Shown here one piece after another: positions 27,040 through 37,734 of a DNA stretch of 64,000 nucleotides. A model generated the notes under the pieces. That model had not been told where the DNA came from. It worked only from the letters and a program-made list of their open reading frames with translations, and did no database searches. The position numbers were made by a program, and so were the translations under genes. The stretch's first letter is position 1. Each line of letters starts with the position of its first letter. Source of the DNA: Dongia_B sp964406155 (GTDB lineage: Bacteria; Pseudomonadota; Alphaproteobacteria; Dongiales; Dongiaceae); contig CAYOQR010000007.1 of assembly GCA_964406155.1 (NCBI GenBank), positions 1 through 64,000 on the forward strand, written 5' to 3'.

Positions 27040-27902
27040 GCATGCCCGCTTCGCCGCGCCGGGCCGAAGAGGCACGCACCGAACCCGCCTGGCTGCGCTG
27101 GCTGCTGATCCTCGTCAGTGTCGCCTTCATCGCCGTGATGCTGGTCCTGCCCTTGGCCAGCGTCTTCGCCGAGGCCCTGGCGAAGGGGCTCGGTCCCTAT
27201 TTCGCGGCGATCGTCGACCCGGATGCCCTCTCGGCCATCCGCCTGACCCTGCTGGTGGCCGCCATCGCCGTACCGTGCAATCTCATCTTCGGACTTTGCG
27301 CCGCCTGGGCCATCGCCAAATTCGAGTTCTATGGCAAGTCGCTGCTGATCACCCTGATCGACCTGCCCTTCTCGGTTTCGCCGGTGATCTCCGGTCTGAT
27401 CTATGTGCTGCTGTTCGGTGCCCATGGTTGGCTGGGGCCGACCCTGGATTATCTCGGCATCAAGATCATCTTCACCGTCAGCGGCCTGGTCCTGGCCACG
27501 ATCTTCGTCACCTTCCCCTTCATCGCCCGCGAGCTCATCCCGCTGATGCTGGAGCAGAGCAGCGAGGAGGAAGAGGCCGCCATTTCGCTCGGCGCCAGCG
27601 GCTTCCAGACCTTCCTGCGGGTCACCTTGCCCAATGTCGCCTGGGGCCTGCTCTACGGTGTGTTGCTGTGCAATGCCCGCGCCATGGGTGAGTTCGGCGC
27701 CGTCTCGGTGGTCTCCGGCCATGTGCGCGGCCTGACCAATACCATGCCGCTGCATGTCGAGATCCTCTATAACGAATATGATTTCGTCGGCGCCTTCGCG
27801 GTCGCCTCACTTCTGGCTTTGCTGGCCCTCGTCACGTTGGTCTTCAAGAGCCTGTTGGAATGGAAGTTCGGCGATCGCCTGGCCGCCGGCGCTAAACACT
27901 AG
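27036..27902 (+). CDS. cysW: Sulfate ABC transporter permease CysW
   Basis: 288 aa second permease, partner of CysT. Start ATG 27036 overlaps the cysT stop. About six membrane helices and an EAA loop (EEAAISLGASGFQTFLRVTLPN), then LLCNARAMGEFGAVSVVSGH, characteristic of CysW. The stop codon lies in an 18-bp repeat that repeats it in frame. Confidence 0.95.
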   Translation: MSMPASPRRAEEARTEPAWLRWLLILVSVAFIAVMLVLPLASVFAEALAKGLGPYFAAIVDPDALSAIRLTLLVAAIAVPCNLIFGLCAAWAIAKFEFYGKSLLITLIDLPFSVSPVISGLIYVLLFGAHGWLGPTLDYLGIKIIFTVSGLVLATIFVTFPFIARELIPLMLEQSSEEEEAAISLGASGFQTFLRVTLPNVAWGLLYGVLLCNARAMGEFGAVSVVSGHVRGLTNTMPLHVEILYNEYDFVGAFAVASLLALLALVTLVFKSLLEWKFGDRLAAGAKH

Positions 27903-27940
27903 GCCGGTGCTAAACGCTAGGCCAGTACGAAACACTAGGG
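27891..27940. repeat. 18-bp tandem repeat at the cysW stop (three in-frame TAG codons)
   Basis: GCTAAACACTAGGCCGGT at 27891-27908, a close copy at 27909-27926 and a partial, more diverged copy from 27927. Because 18 is a multiple of 3, each copy repeats the TAG stop in the same frame (27900, 27918, 27936). Confidence 0.9.
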
Positions 27941-27947
27941 AAATCGC

Positions 27948-29006
27948 ATGTCCATCAACCTGACCGGCATCACCAAGACCTTCGGTTCGTATCAGGCCCT
28001 GCGCGGTGTCAGCCTGCAGATCGAGAAAGGCCAGTTCCTGGCGCTGCTCGGCCCCTCGGGCTCCGGCAAGACCACGCTGCTGCGCATCCTCGCCGGCCTC
28101 GATTTCCCCGATGAGGGCAAGCTGATCTTCGACGGCACCGACGTGCAGCATATCAGCGCCCGCGACCGCCGCGTCGGCTTCGTCTTCCAGCATTACGCTT
28201 TGTTCCGGCATATGACGGTCGCGGAAAATGTCGCCTTCGGCCTCAAGGTGCGGCCGCGCCATGAGCGTCCGAGCAAGGGTGAGATCGCCGACCGGGTCAA
28301 CGAATTGCTGCGCCTGGTCCAGCTCGAGAAATTCGGCGGCCGCTATCCGACCCAGCTCTCGGGCGGCCAGCGCCAACGCATCGCCCTCGCCCGCGCCTTG
28401 GCGATCGAACCGAAGGTTCTGCTGCTCGACGAACCTTTCGGCGCGCTGGATGCCAAGGTACGCAAAGACCTGCGCCGCTGGCTGCGCCAGTTGCACGACG
28501 AGATGGGCCTGACCAGCATCTTCGTCACCCATGACCAGGAAGAGGCCCTGGAGCTGGCCGACCGCGTCGCCGTCATGTCGGAGGGCCGCATCGAGCAGAT
28601 CGGCACGCCGGACGAGGTCTATCACAATCCGGCAACGCCCTTCGTCTTCGAATTCCTCGGCCACGCCAATCGCGTGACCTGCCGCATCGCTGGCAAGATG
28701 GCGAAGATCGGCAACATCCAGGTGCCGGTGCAGAACATCACCACCGCACATGAGATCGATGGCGTCGCCTTCGTGCGCCCGCATGACATCGCCCTGTCGC
28801 ATTACGCTACAGAAGAGACCCTGCCGGCCCGCATTCGCTATATGTTCACCGCCGGCCCCGGTGTCCGGGTCGAGCTCGAGCGCCTCGATACCGGCGATAT
28901 CCTGATCGCCGATCTGGTGCATGAACTGGTGCAGAAGGAAGGCTTCGGTGTCGGCCAGAACGTGGCCGCGCAACTGACCCAGGTCACCGCCTTCCCGGCG
29001 ACTTGA
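27948..29006 (+). CDS. cysA: Sulfate/thiosulfate ABC transporter ATP-binding protein
   Basis: 352 aa. Walker A GPSGSGKT, Q-loop FVFQHYALF, signature LSGGQRQRIALARAL, Walker B VLLLDEPFGALD and switch His in VTHDQEEAL. A C-terminal TOBE-like domain starts near residue 240. Energises sulfate uptake through CysTW. Last gene of the operon. Confidence 0.96.
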   Translation: MSINLTGITKTFGSYQALRGVSLQIEKGQFLALLGPSGSGKTTLLRILAGLDFPDEGKLIFDGTDVQHISARDRRVGFVFQHYALFRHMTVAENVAFGLKVRPRHERPSKGEIADRVNELLRLVQLEKFGGRYPTQLSGGQRQRIALARALAIEPKVLLLDEPFGALDAKVRKDLRRWLRQLHDEMGLTSIFVTHDQEEALELADRVAVMSEGRIEQIGTPDEVYHNPATPFVFEFLGHANRVTCRIAGKMAKIGNIQVPVQNITTAHEIDGVAFVRPHDIALSHYATEETLPARIRYMFTAGPGVRVELERLDTGDILIADLVHELVQKEGFGVGQNVAAQLTQVTAFPAT

Positions 29007-29241
29007 TTGAGGGGAAGGGACAGAATTCACAACCGGAAACACGGGAACCGCCCCTTCCCGCGCCGATCGCGGCCTCTTGGCGGGTGGAAAGCGTGTCGAA
29101 CCCTGCGGCCAAGTTCCTAATGGAATATTAACCCAAGCAATATATATTTTAGTCTCTCCGTGGCAGCGGTTACCGGCCATGCAGCAAGTCGCGAATGGCT
29201 GAGAGACGTAATCTTCATCCACGGGTGGAGGAGCTCTGATC

Positions 29242-30495
29242 GTGCAAATGATTAGGCAAGCCGCCCCATTGGCGATCATCGTCGATGACGAGCCGGATAT
29301 CCGGAAATTCGTCAGCATCATTGCAGCAGAAGCAGGTTTCGCGGTCGAGACGGCAGCCCATGGCGGCGAGCTGCTGCAGGTGCTCGGCAACCGATCGCCC
29401 GCTGTCGTCGTTCTAGACCTTCACATGTCGCAATCCGACGGCATCCAGGTCATGAACGAACTCGCCACCCATCACGTGGCGACCAAGATTGTCATTTTCT
29501 CGGGCAGCGATCAGCGCATTCTCGAAACCTCCGCCGACATCGCCCGCCAACGCGGCCTGACTGTCAGCGCCATCCTGCAGAAACCCACGCGACGCGCCGA
29601 GCTGTTCCAGGTCCTGCGCCAGCTCAATCTGGAGAGCGCGCCCTTCTCACCCGCGACCTTGCGGACTTGCCTGGACGAACGTCGGCTCACGCTGCACTAC
29701 CAGCCGAAGATATCGCTTCCCACTTTTGACGTTGTCGGCTGCGAGGCCTTGCTGCGCTGTACCGATCCCGCCGGCCGAGCTGTCTCGCCGGAACTGGTGA
29801 TCTCGACCGCCGAGGATGCGGGCTTGGTTGACGATATAACCGAATGGGTCCTGCAAGAAGCGGTCGAACAGCGGCGGCTCTGGAGCGAACAGGGTCTGCC
29901 TCTTGGGATCGCGGTCAATCTATCGGCGCGCAGTTCGTTCAACAGAGACTTGCCGGAGATGTTCGCGACGCTGTGCCACGACCAACATGTTCCCTGCGAT
30001 GCCGTCACCGTCGAACTGACCGAGTCCGCCGTGATGAACGACCAGCTTCTCGGCATGGAGGCTATCGTGCGGTTCCGGCTCAAGGGATTCAAGCTGTCCA
30101 TCGATGACTTCGGCACCGGCTATTCGTCGCTGCTACGTCTCAAGCAACTGCCTTTCACCGAGATCAAGGTCGATAAGTCTTTCGTCACGACCATGCATGC
30201 ATCACGCGACAACGCGATTATCGTGAAAGCGATCATCCAATTGGCGCAAAGCATGGAGATGCATAGCGTGATCGAAGGCGTCGAAGACCAGCAGGCGCTG
30301 GATTTCGTCACCGGCCTGGGCTGCAATGAAGTCCAGGGATACTTTGTCAGCCGGCCGACGGTCGGCTCCGATATCCCCGGCTTCGTAAAAGCCTGGCAAT
30401 GGCGCAAGCATGGCATGTACCGCCACAGCGACCAGACCCAGCCCAGGGTGGAAGGGACCGATCATCAAGAGACGCCGGTCGAGCACCATCGCTGA
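29242..30495 (+). CDS. REC-EAL response regulator, cyclic di-GMP phosphodiesterase
   Basis: 417 aa. A receiver domain (DDEPDIRK, acceptor Asp in VVVLDLHMSQSDG, Lys of LQKPTRR) followed by an EAL domain. Catalytic motifs are present: the EAL core reads CEALLR, then VNLSARS, ELTESAVM, SIDDFGTGYSSL, EIKVDKSFV and VIEGVEDQ. Hydrolysis of cyclic di-GMP is therefore likely. GTG 29242 is supported by GGAGGAG at 29226-29232. A hybrid kinase gene follows in the same direction and may phosphorylate it. Confidence 0.92.
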   Translation: MQMIRQAAPLAIIVDDEPDIRKFVSIIAAEAGFAVETAAHGGELLQVLGNRSPAVVVLDLHMSQSDGIQVMNELATHHVATKIVIFSGSDQRILETSADIARQRGLTVSAILQKPTRRAELFQVLRQLNLESAPFSPATLRTCLDERRLTLHYQPKISLPTFDVVGCEALLRCTDPAGRAVSPELVISTAEDAGLVDDITEWVLQEAVEQRRLWSEQGLPLGIAVNLSARSSFNRDLPEMFATLCHDQHVPCDAVTVELTESAVMNDQLLGMEAIVRFRLKGFKLSIDDFGTGYSSLLRLKQLPFTEIKVDKSFVTTMHASRDNAIIVKAIIQLAQSMEMHSVIEGVEDQQALDFVTGLGCNEVQGYFVSRPTVGSDIPGFVKAWQWRKHGMYRHSDQTQPRVEGTDHQETPVEHHR

Positions 30496-30548
30496 TGCGC
30501 ACGGCCGGCGGCCAGACGCCGGCGTATAGATGAAAGGCCCTGCTTCCA

Positions 30549-30593
30549 TCGGCAGGGCGAAAATCGGCAGGGCGAAAATCGGCAGGGCGAAAG
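30549..30593. repeat. 15-bp tandem repeat, 3 copies, between EAL and kinase genes
   Basis: TCGGCAGGGCGAAAA at 30549-30563 and 30564-30578, with a third copy at 30579-30593 ending in AG. Noncoding gap between the REC-EAL stop and the kinase start. Confidence 0.95.
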
Positions 30594-30625
30594 AAGATAG
30601 CCATTGGGAAATGGCTGGGGGCTGA

Positions 30626-32803
30626 ATGATCGGACGTATCGACCAGGACCGGCGGGTCTTTCTCTCCCTGCTCCCTCCCTCGCACGGCGAACGCCGGCTG
30701 GCACTTGTCGTCGTCGTTTTATCTTTCCTGATTTTCGTTGCCCTTGCCCCCTTTGCCAAGACCCAGTTGCCGAAGGTGGAGGCGTTTATCCCCGCTTATC
30801 AGTCGGCGATGGCAATCAACGATCTGATGACCGCTGTCCTGCTGTACGGCCAGTTCAGCATTATACGATCGCGCGGCATTCTGCTGCTGGCCGCCGGCTA
30901 TTTGTTCACCGCCTTGATGCTCGTCACCCATATGCTGAGCTTTCCGGGCCTGTTTTCCTCCACCGGACTGCTCGGCGCGGGGCCCCAAATCACGGCGTGG
31001 CTGTACATGTTCTGGCATGGCGGCTTCCCGCTCTTCGTGATCGGCTATGCGCTGGACAAGAAAGCGGACCATTCCCCGACACCCGCCCATCTATCCATTT
31101 TTGCCAGCATCGTTGCCGTTATCGCCGTCGTCTGTTGCCTGGCGCTGCTGACGACAATGGGCCAGGCGCTCCTGCCCCCCGTCATGACAGGCAGCCACTA
31201 TACGCCCAATCTCATCATTGTCGTTTCGACGGTATGGCTGCTGAGTTTTGCGGCCCTCCTGGTCCTCTGGCGGCGACGGCCACGTAGCGTGCTCGATATG
31301 TGGCTTATGGTGGTTCTTTGCGCCTGGCTGTTCGACATGGCCTTGAGCGCCGTGCTCAATGCCGGACGCTTCGACCTCGGCTTCTATGGCGGCCGGGCCT
31401 ACGGCCTGTTGGCTGCCAGCTTCGTGCTTCTCGTCCTGTTGCTCGAGACGAGAACATTATATGCGAAACTGGCCAGATCGATCGAAGGAGAACGCATCGC
31501 CGCCGAACGGCGGGCCCTGGAACTCAAGGAAGCAAATCGCGCCCTGCATGAAAGCGAGGAACGCCTCCGGCAGCTCAATGAGAGTCTGGAACGGCGTGTT
31601 GCGGAGCGCTCCCACCAGCTTGAGGCCGAGATCGCCGAACGGGAACGCACGCAGGAAGCTTTGCGCGAAACGCAGAAACTCGAAGCGATCGGCCGCATGG
31701 CGGGCGGCATCGCCCATGATTTCAACAACCTTCTGACCATCATCCAGGGCAATGCCGAGTTTCTGCAGGACACCCCCCGATCCGATTCGGATCTGCATGC
31801 GGCAGCGGCGATCGAGCGCGCGGTCGAGCGCGGTGCCAGGCTGGTGCGGCAGATCCTGGTTTTCACACGGCGCCAAGCCCTCAAGCAGGAGGTCGTCGAT
31901 CTGCGCAGCCGCTCCCACGAATTGGCGGAAATACTGGGGCGGACCGTGCGCGGTGACATCCAGATCGTGGTCACGTTCGCCAAGGATCTGTGGCCGGTCG
32001 AATGCGATGTCAGCGAGCTCGAACTGGCCTTGATGAATCTTTGCGTCAATGCCCGTGATGCCATGCCGAGCGGCGGGCTGGTGCAACTCAACGCCAGCAA
32101 TGTCGCTATTGCAGCCGATCAGGAAAATGGCACCGGGTTGAGCGGCAGCTTCCTCGCACTGAGTGTGGCGGATACGGGCTCCGGTATCGGACCTGAAGAC
32201 CTGAAACGAATTTTCGAACCCTTCTTTACCACCAAGGAGATCGGCAAGGGGACCGGACTCGGATTGAGCCAGGTCGATACCTTCGCCAGACAAAGCGGTG
32301 GCGCTGTCACCGTCGACAGTGTCCTGGGACAGGGCACGACCGTTACCATCTACCTGCCGCGAGCGGCCGAAACGGCCGTGCCATCCCAGGCCGAGACAGT
32401 GCAAGCTCCCATGCGCGGCAGCGGCACCATCCTGCTTGTGGAGGACGATGAGGACGTTGCGGCAGTGGCGGCCAAGATGCTGAGCCTGCTCGGCTACCAA
32501 TCGCATCACGTGCGCGAGGCACGCACGGCTCTGGCTCTATTGCTGGGCGGACAGTCTTTCGACCTGCTGTTCTCCGACACCCTCATTCCGGGTGGCCTCA
32601 GCGGCCTCGATCTGGCGCGGAAGGTTCGTCAGCACTTTCCTCACCTGCCTATTCTTCTGGCCAGCGGATATGCCCGCGCCACCGCAGAGGCCTATCGCGA
32701 TGGTTTCGACATCATCGCCAAACCATATCGTCTCGACACGCTGTCGGAAGCCCTCAGCCGCACCATCGAGCAATTTTCCCACGCCCACCACAACAGGGCC
32801 TGA
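30626..32803 (+). CDS. Hybrid sensor histidine kinase with MASE4 membrane sensor
   Basis: 725 aa. The N-terminal ~280 residues hold about seven to eight membrane helices with MASE4-type motifs (FIPAYQSAMAINDLMTAVLL, HMLSFPGLFSSTGLLGAG, WLYMFWHGGFPLFVIGYAL). A coiled-coil linker follows, then HisKA with the phospho-acceptor His in GGIAHDFNNLL (CckA-like subfamily). The ATPase domain has NARDAMPSGG, DTGSGIGPEDL, PFFTTKEIGKGTGLGL. A C-terminal receiver domain has the Asp in LLFSDTLIPGG. MASE domains usually sit in cyclic di-GMP enzymes, so pairing with the REC-EAL gene upstream is suggestive. Confidence 0.92.
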   Translation: MIGRIDQDRRVFLSLLPPSHGERRLALVVVVLSFLIFVALAPFAKTQLPKVEAFIPAYQSAMAINDLMTAVLLYGQFSIIRSRGILLLAAGYLFTALMLVTHMLSFPGLFSSTGLLGAGPQITAWLYMFWHGGFPLFVIGYALDKKADHSPTPAHLSIFASIVAVIAVVCCLALLTTMGQALLPPVMTGSHYTPNLIIVVSTVWLLSFAALLVLWRRRPRSVLDMWLMVVLCAWLFDMALSAVLNAGRFDLGFYGGRAYGLLAASFVLLVLLLETRTLYAKLARSIEGERIAAERRALELKEANRALHESEERLRQLNESLERRVAERSHQLEAEIAERERTQEALRETQKLEAIGRMAGGIAHDFNNLLTIIQGNAEFLQDTPRSDSDLHAAAAIERAVERGARLVRQILVFTRRQALKQEVVDLRSRSHELAEILGRTVRGDIQIVVTFAKDLWPVECDVSELELALMNLCVNARDAMPSGGLVQLNASNVAIAADQENGTGLSGSFLALSVADTGSGIGPEDLKRIFEPFFTTKEIGKGTGLGLSQVDTFARQSGGAVTVDSVLGQGTTVTIYLPRAAETAVPSQAETVQAPMRGSGTILLVEDDEDVAAVAAKMLSLLGYQSHHVREARTALALLLGGQSFDLLFSDTLIPGGLSGLDLARKVRQHFPHLPILLASGYARATAEAYRDGFDIIAKPYRLDTLSEALSRTIEQFSHAHHNRA

Positions 32804-32873
32804 CCGCCGGACGAGCGACCACAAGGCCACGGATCCGCAGGGCCGCAGGTCACAGGTCAATCATCGGCGGGGC

Positions 32874-33920
32874 TTATAGCGGCGGCGTGACCTCGCCCGC
32901 CGGCTGCGGCAGGCAGATCGAATGGATGCCGCCGCCGCCATGGGCCAGTTCGACGGCGGGGAATTGCAGGATTTCGCGCTTTGGGAAAAGCCGCGCCAGG
33001 ACATCGAAGGCGCGTTTGTCCTGCGGGCCGTCCTCGAAGGCCGGCATGATGATGGCGTCATTGGCCATGTAGAAATTCACGTAGGAGAGCGCAAGGCGCC
33101 GGCCTTCCGCGTCGAATTGCGGACGCGGCTGCTCGACCTCGACGATCTCCAATTCCCGGCCCATGGCGTCGCGGATGCCGCGCAGGCGCTGCAGGTTGTC
33201 GTTGAGTACCCGGTGATTGGGATCGGCGGGATCGCTGCAGGTCAAGGCGATCACCACGCCCGGCCGCACGAAGCGCGCCAGATTGGCGACCTGCCCGCCG
33301 GTCAGATCGTCCTGCAAGCCTTCGCCCAGCCAGATCACCTGGCGCACGCCGAGATTGGCGATGAGGATTTCCTCGACCTGCTCGCGGCTCATATTGGGAT
33401 TGCGGTTGGCATTGAGCAGGACCACTTCCGAAGCGATCATCGTACCCTCGCCATCGACATCGACAGCGCCGCCTTCGAGAATGACGTCGGACTTGTATTC
33501 GCGCATCTTGAGATGCGAGAGCAAAGCCGTCGCCACCTGGCCATCGCGCTCGTGATCCTCGTAGCGATGGCCCCAGGCATTCCAACCCCAATGCACGCCG
33601 GAGACCCGGCCCTTGGGGTCGGCGATGAAACTGGGACCCATATCGCGGATCCAGCAATCGTCATGGGCGAGCGAAATCTGGTTCACACCCTGCCCGGTCA
33701 GCAGTGAAACCTCAGCGACATTCTTCGGCTTGGTGATGATCGTCACCGGCTCGAACTGGGCGATGGTATTGGCCAGCTCGGCGACGATGTCGCGGCCGCT
33801 ATCGAGATGCTCGCCCCAGGTCTCGGCGCGGCTCGGCCAAGCCATCCAGCAGCGCGCATGCGCCGCCCATTCGGCAGGCATGACAAAGCCGTCGTCAAAA
33901 GGACTAGGGGCCGTCGTCAT
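32874..33920 (-). CDS. Agmatine deiminase-like protein (altered catalytic motifs)
   Basis: 348 aa of the peptidyl-arginine/agmatine deiminase family, clear from MPAEWAAHARCWMAWPSR, DDCWIRDMGPSFI, VHWGWNAWGH, VLLNANRNPNMSREQVEEIL and GGGGIH near the C terminus. Canonical AguA has a catalytic His in SIHVDGEGT and the nucleophile Cys in GGGGIHCIT (my memory of the family). Here these read AVDVDGEGT and GGGGIHSICLPQP, so His is Asp and Cys is Ser, with a Cys two residues later. It may deaminate another guanidino compound, use the shifted Cys, or be inactive. No putrescine genes are adjacent. Confidence 0.8.
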   Translation of the reverse strand: MTTAPSPFDDGFVMPAEWAAHARCWMAWPSRAETWGEHLDSGRDIVAELANTIAQFEPVTIITKPKNVAEVSLLTGQGVNQISLAHDDCWIRDMGPSFIADPKGRVSGVHWGWNAWGHRYEDHERDGQVATALLSHLKMREYKSDVILEGGAVDVDGEGTMIASEVVLLNANRNPNMSREQVEEILIANLGVRQVIWLGEGLQDDLTGGQVANLARFVRPGVVIALTCSDPADPNHRVLNDNLQRLRGIRDAMGRELEIVEVEQPRPQFDAEGRRLALSYVNFYMANDAIIMPAFEDGPQDKRAFDVLARLFPKREILQFPAVELAHGGGGIHSICLPQPAGEVTPPL

Positions 33921-34014
33921 CTATTTTGCCTTTCCTTGGCGCAGCGGCGCCTCATCCGCACGCGTGCAGAGTGTACCAAGTTGCCGGGATTACGCCAGCG
34001 CGGATTGCCGATGG

Positions 34015-34050
34015 AAAACCCGCCCGCTGCAAGGCAGACGGGCGGGTTCT
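34015..34050 (-). terminator. Intrinsic terminator of aspS
   Basis: AACCCGCCCG pairs with CGGGCGGGTT, with a further CTGC/GCAG inner stem, about 100 bp past the aspS stop. Read on the minus strand the stem ends in GGGTTTT. Confidence 0.75.
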
Positions 34051-34150
34051 ACAAGACAAATGCCGTGAAACAAATTCCACAGCGCCGCCTGCGCCAATGC
34101 ACCGCATCCTTGCGCGGTGCTTTATGCGCAGCGCGGCCGCCGAGATACCG

Positions 34151-35938
<1,788 letters not shown>

Positions 35939-36115
35939 CGGAGTAATCCTTAATGAAAACAGCGAATTAAGCCGGCAAAAGGCCTGGAAATCCGGGCTTT
36001 GTCAAGCATCCCGTCGGGGCCGCCTTGCCCGATCCGGCCCGCATCCCGGCCCGTCCCCCCGCCGCCCTGGCCTATCCCTTTCCAGCACCGGGCAAACCGG
36101 CTATAGCTTGCGACC

Positions 36116-37294
36116 ATGAACCGAGACATTTCTAAGTTATCCACAAGCCTCATCACCGAGTCGGCCGCCCTCCAGCACTTCATCCAAGGGCTGAAAGGTA
36201 CCCCCTTCGTCACGATCGACACCGAATTCCTGCGGGACAAGACCTATTGGCCACAGCTTTGCCTGGTCCAGATCGCCGGCCCCGACAGCGCCGCCGCCAT
36301 CGACACCCTGGCGCCGGGGATCGATCTTGCCCCCCTGATCGAGCTGCTGAACGACCGCAGCGTCATCAAGGTCTTCCATGCTGCCCGACAGGATGTGGAA
36401 ATCTTCTTCAAGCTGGCCGGCCGGATTCCGGAGCCCATCGTCGATACCCAGGTCATGGCCATGGTCTGCGGTTATGGCGATGCCGCCAGCTACGAGACCC
36501 TGGCGACCAAGCTGGCCAATGCCAGCATCGACAAATCCTCGCGCTTCACCGACTGGTCGCGCCGGCCGCTGACCGAGCGGCAGATGAAATACGCCCTCTC
36601 GGACGTGACCTATCTGCGGGTCGTCTATGAGAAGCTGCAGCACAAGCTGGAAGCCTCCGGCCGTACCGGCTGGGTGGCCGACGAGATGGCGATCCTGACC
36701 GATCCGGCGACCTATACGCTGGAGCCCAGCCAGGCTTGGCAGCGCCTGAAGATCCGCACCGACAAGCCGCGCTTCCTCGCCGTCCTGCGCGAGATCGCCG
36801 CCTGGCGCGAACGCGAGGCGCGGGAACGGGACATTCCCCGCAGCCGGCTGATCAAGGACGAGCAGTTGCTGGAGATCGCCGCCCATCCGCCGCGCGATGC
36901 CGAAGCCCTGGCCCAGTGCCGCGGCGTGACCAAAGGCTTTGCCGATGGCCGCATGGGTGATGCGATCCTCGCCGCCGTGAAGCGCGCGATCGATCTGCCG
37001 GAAGCGGATTGCCCGCGCTTGCCGCCGCGCGCCGACCTGCCGCCGGGCCTAGGGCCCCTGGTCGATCTGCTGCGCGTCCTCTTGAAGACCCGCTGCGATC
37101 AGCATGAGGTGGCGCAGAAACTGATCGCCAATGTCGATGACCTGGAGCGCATTGCCGCCGACGATAATGCCGATGTCCCGGCCTTGACCGGCTGGCGCCG
37201 CAAGGTCTTCGGCGAAGAGGCCGTGGCCCTGAAACACGGCAAGCTGGCGCTCACCGCCGCCGGCAAGAAAGTGAAGATCATCCCTCTGCCCTAA
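36116..37294 (+). CDS. rnd: Ribonuclease D
   Basis: 392 aa 3'-5' exoribonuclease for tRNA 3' maturation. The DEDDy exonuclease sites are visible: VTIDTEFLRDKTYWP, VFHAARQDVEIFF, IVDTQVMA and YALSDVTYLRVVYEKL. One or two HRDC domains follow (AVLREIAAWREREARERDIPR). Divergent from aspS, with a 177-bp gap. Confidence 0.95.
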   Translation: MNRDISKLSTSLITESAALQHFIQGLKGTPFVTIDTEFLRDKTYWPQLCLVQIAGPDSAAAIDTLAPGIDLAPLIELLNDRSVIKVFHAARQDVEIFFKLAGRIPEPIVDTQVMAMVCGYGDAASYETLATKLANASIDKSSRFTDWSRRPLTERQMKYALSDVTYLRVVYEKLQHKLEASGRTGWVADEMAILTDPATYTLEPSQAWQRLKIRTDKPRFLAVLREIAAWREREARERDIPRSRLIKDEQLLEIAAHPPRDAEALAQCRGVTKGFADGRMGDAILAAVKRAIDLPEADCPRLPPRADLPPGLGPLVDLLRVLLKTRCDQHEVAQKLIANVDDLERIAADDNADVPALTGWRRKVFGEEAVALKHGKLALTAAGKKVKIIPLP

Positions 37295-37308
37295 AGCGCA
37301 ATGCTTTC
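37292..37308. repeat. Short palindrome-like AGCGC element at the rnd stop
   Basis: TAAAGCGCAATGCTTTC starts at the rnd stop codon. A related 17-bp sequence starts at the ppk2 stop (52098-52114), matching at 13 of 17 bases. Confidence 0.5.
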
Positions 37309-37351
37309 AAGCTGAAACGCCCTCTCATTTATTGAGTAGAGGCGACTTCAG

Positions 37352-37389
37352 CTCACAAGTGAAATCGCTCCAGCGATTCCACTTATGAG
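37352..37389. repeat. 18-bp inverted repeat (hairpin) in the rnd-ppx gap
   Basis: The arms 37352-37369 and 37372-37389 pair at 16 of 18 positions around a 2-nt loop. It lies between the convergent rnd and ppx genes. It may act in transcription termination or be a dispersed palindromic repeat. Confidence 0.8.
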
Positions 37390-37445
37390 CACCCGGCTCC
37401 AGGTCTGACTGCGTCCTAAGCCCGAATCCAGTTTGCCGCCAATAC

Positions 37446-37576
37446 CCCTCACCCCAACCCTTTCCCCGCAAGCGGGTAGAGGGGGTTTTTAAGCGCCATT
37501 TTGCTCGGCGATTTCGCGTGAGAGACAGCGAAATCTCCCTCTCCCCGCGACAGCGGGGAGAGGGTTGGGGTGAGGG
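37446..37576. repeat. 131-bp palindromic intergenic element (MITE/REP-like)
   Basis: The ends are a perfect 16-bp inverted repeat: CCCTCACCCCAACCCT at 37446-37461 and its complement at 37561-37576. Inside are further hairpins (CCGCAAGCGG near 37465; GATTTCGC with GCGAAATC; CTCCCCGC with GCGGGGAG). Ends of this type are widespread in proteobacterial intergenic repeats (general knowledge). No coding capacity. Confidence 0.85.
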
Positions 37577-37734
37577 ATGGCAGTGTCATTTGAGATGGTA
37601 GCAGTTGAAGCCTCCTTTGCGTCGAAGACTTCCGATACCCGATGCATCCAGGCGGCTCCACCAATCAGGCTTAGCCTTAAGCGGACAGCAATGGGCAGAG
37701 ACCGATCTTGCCGCGTCGGTCCGCACCGGCTAAA

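Noticed and set aside
30549..30593. Possible CRISPR-like array
   Set aside because: Units are only 15 bp with no spacers; simple tandem duplication.
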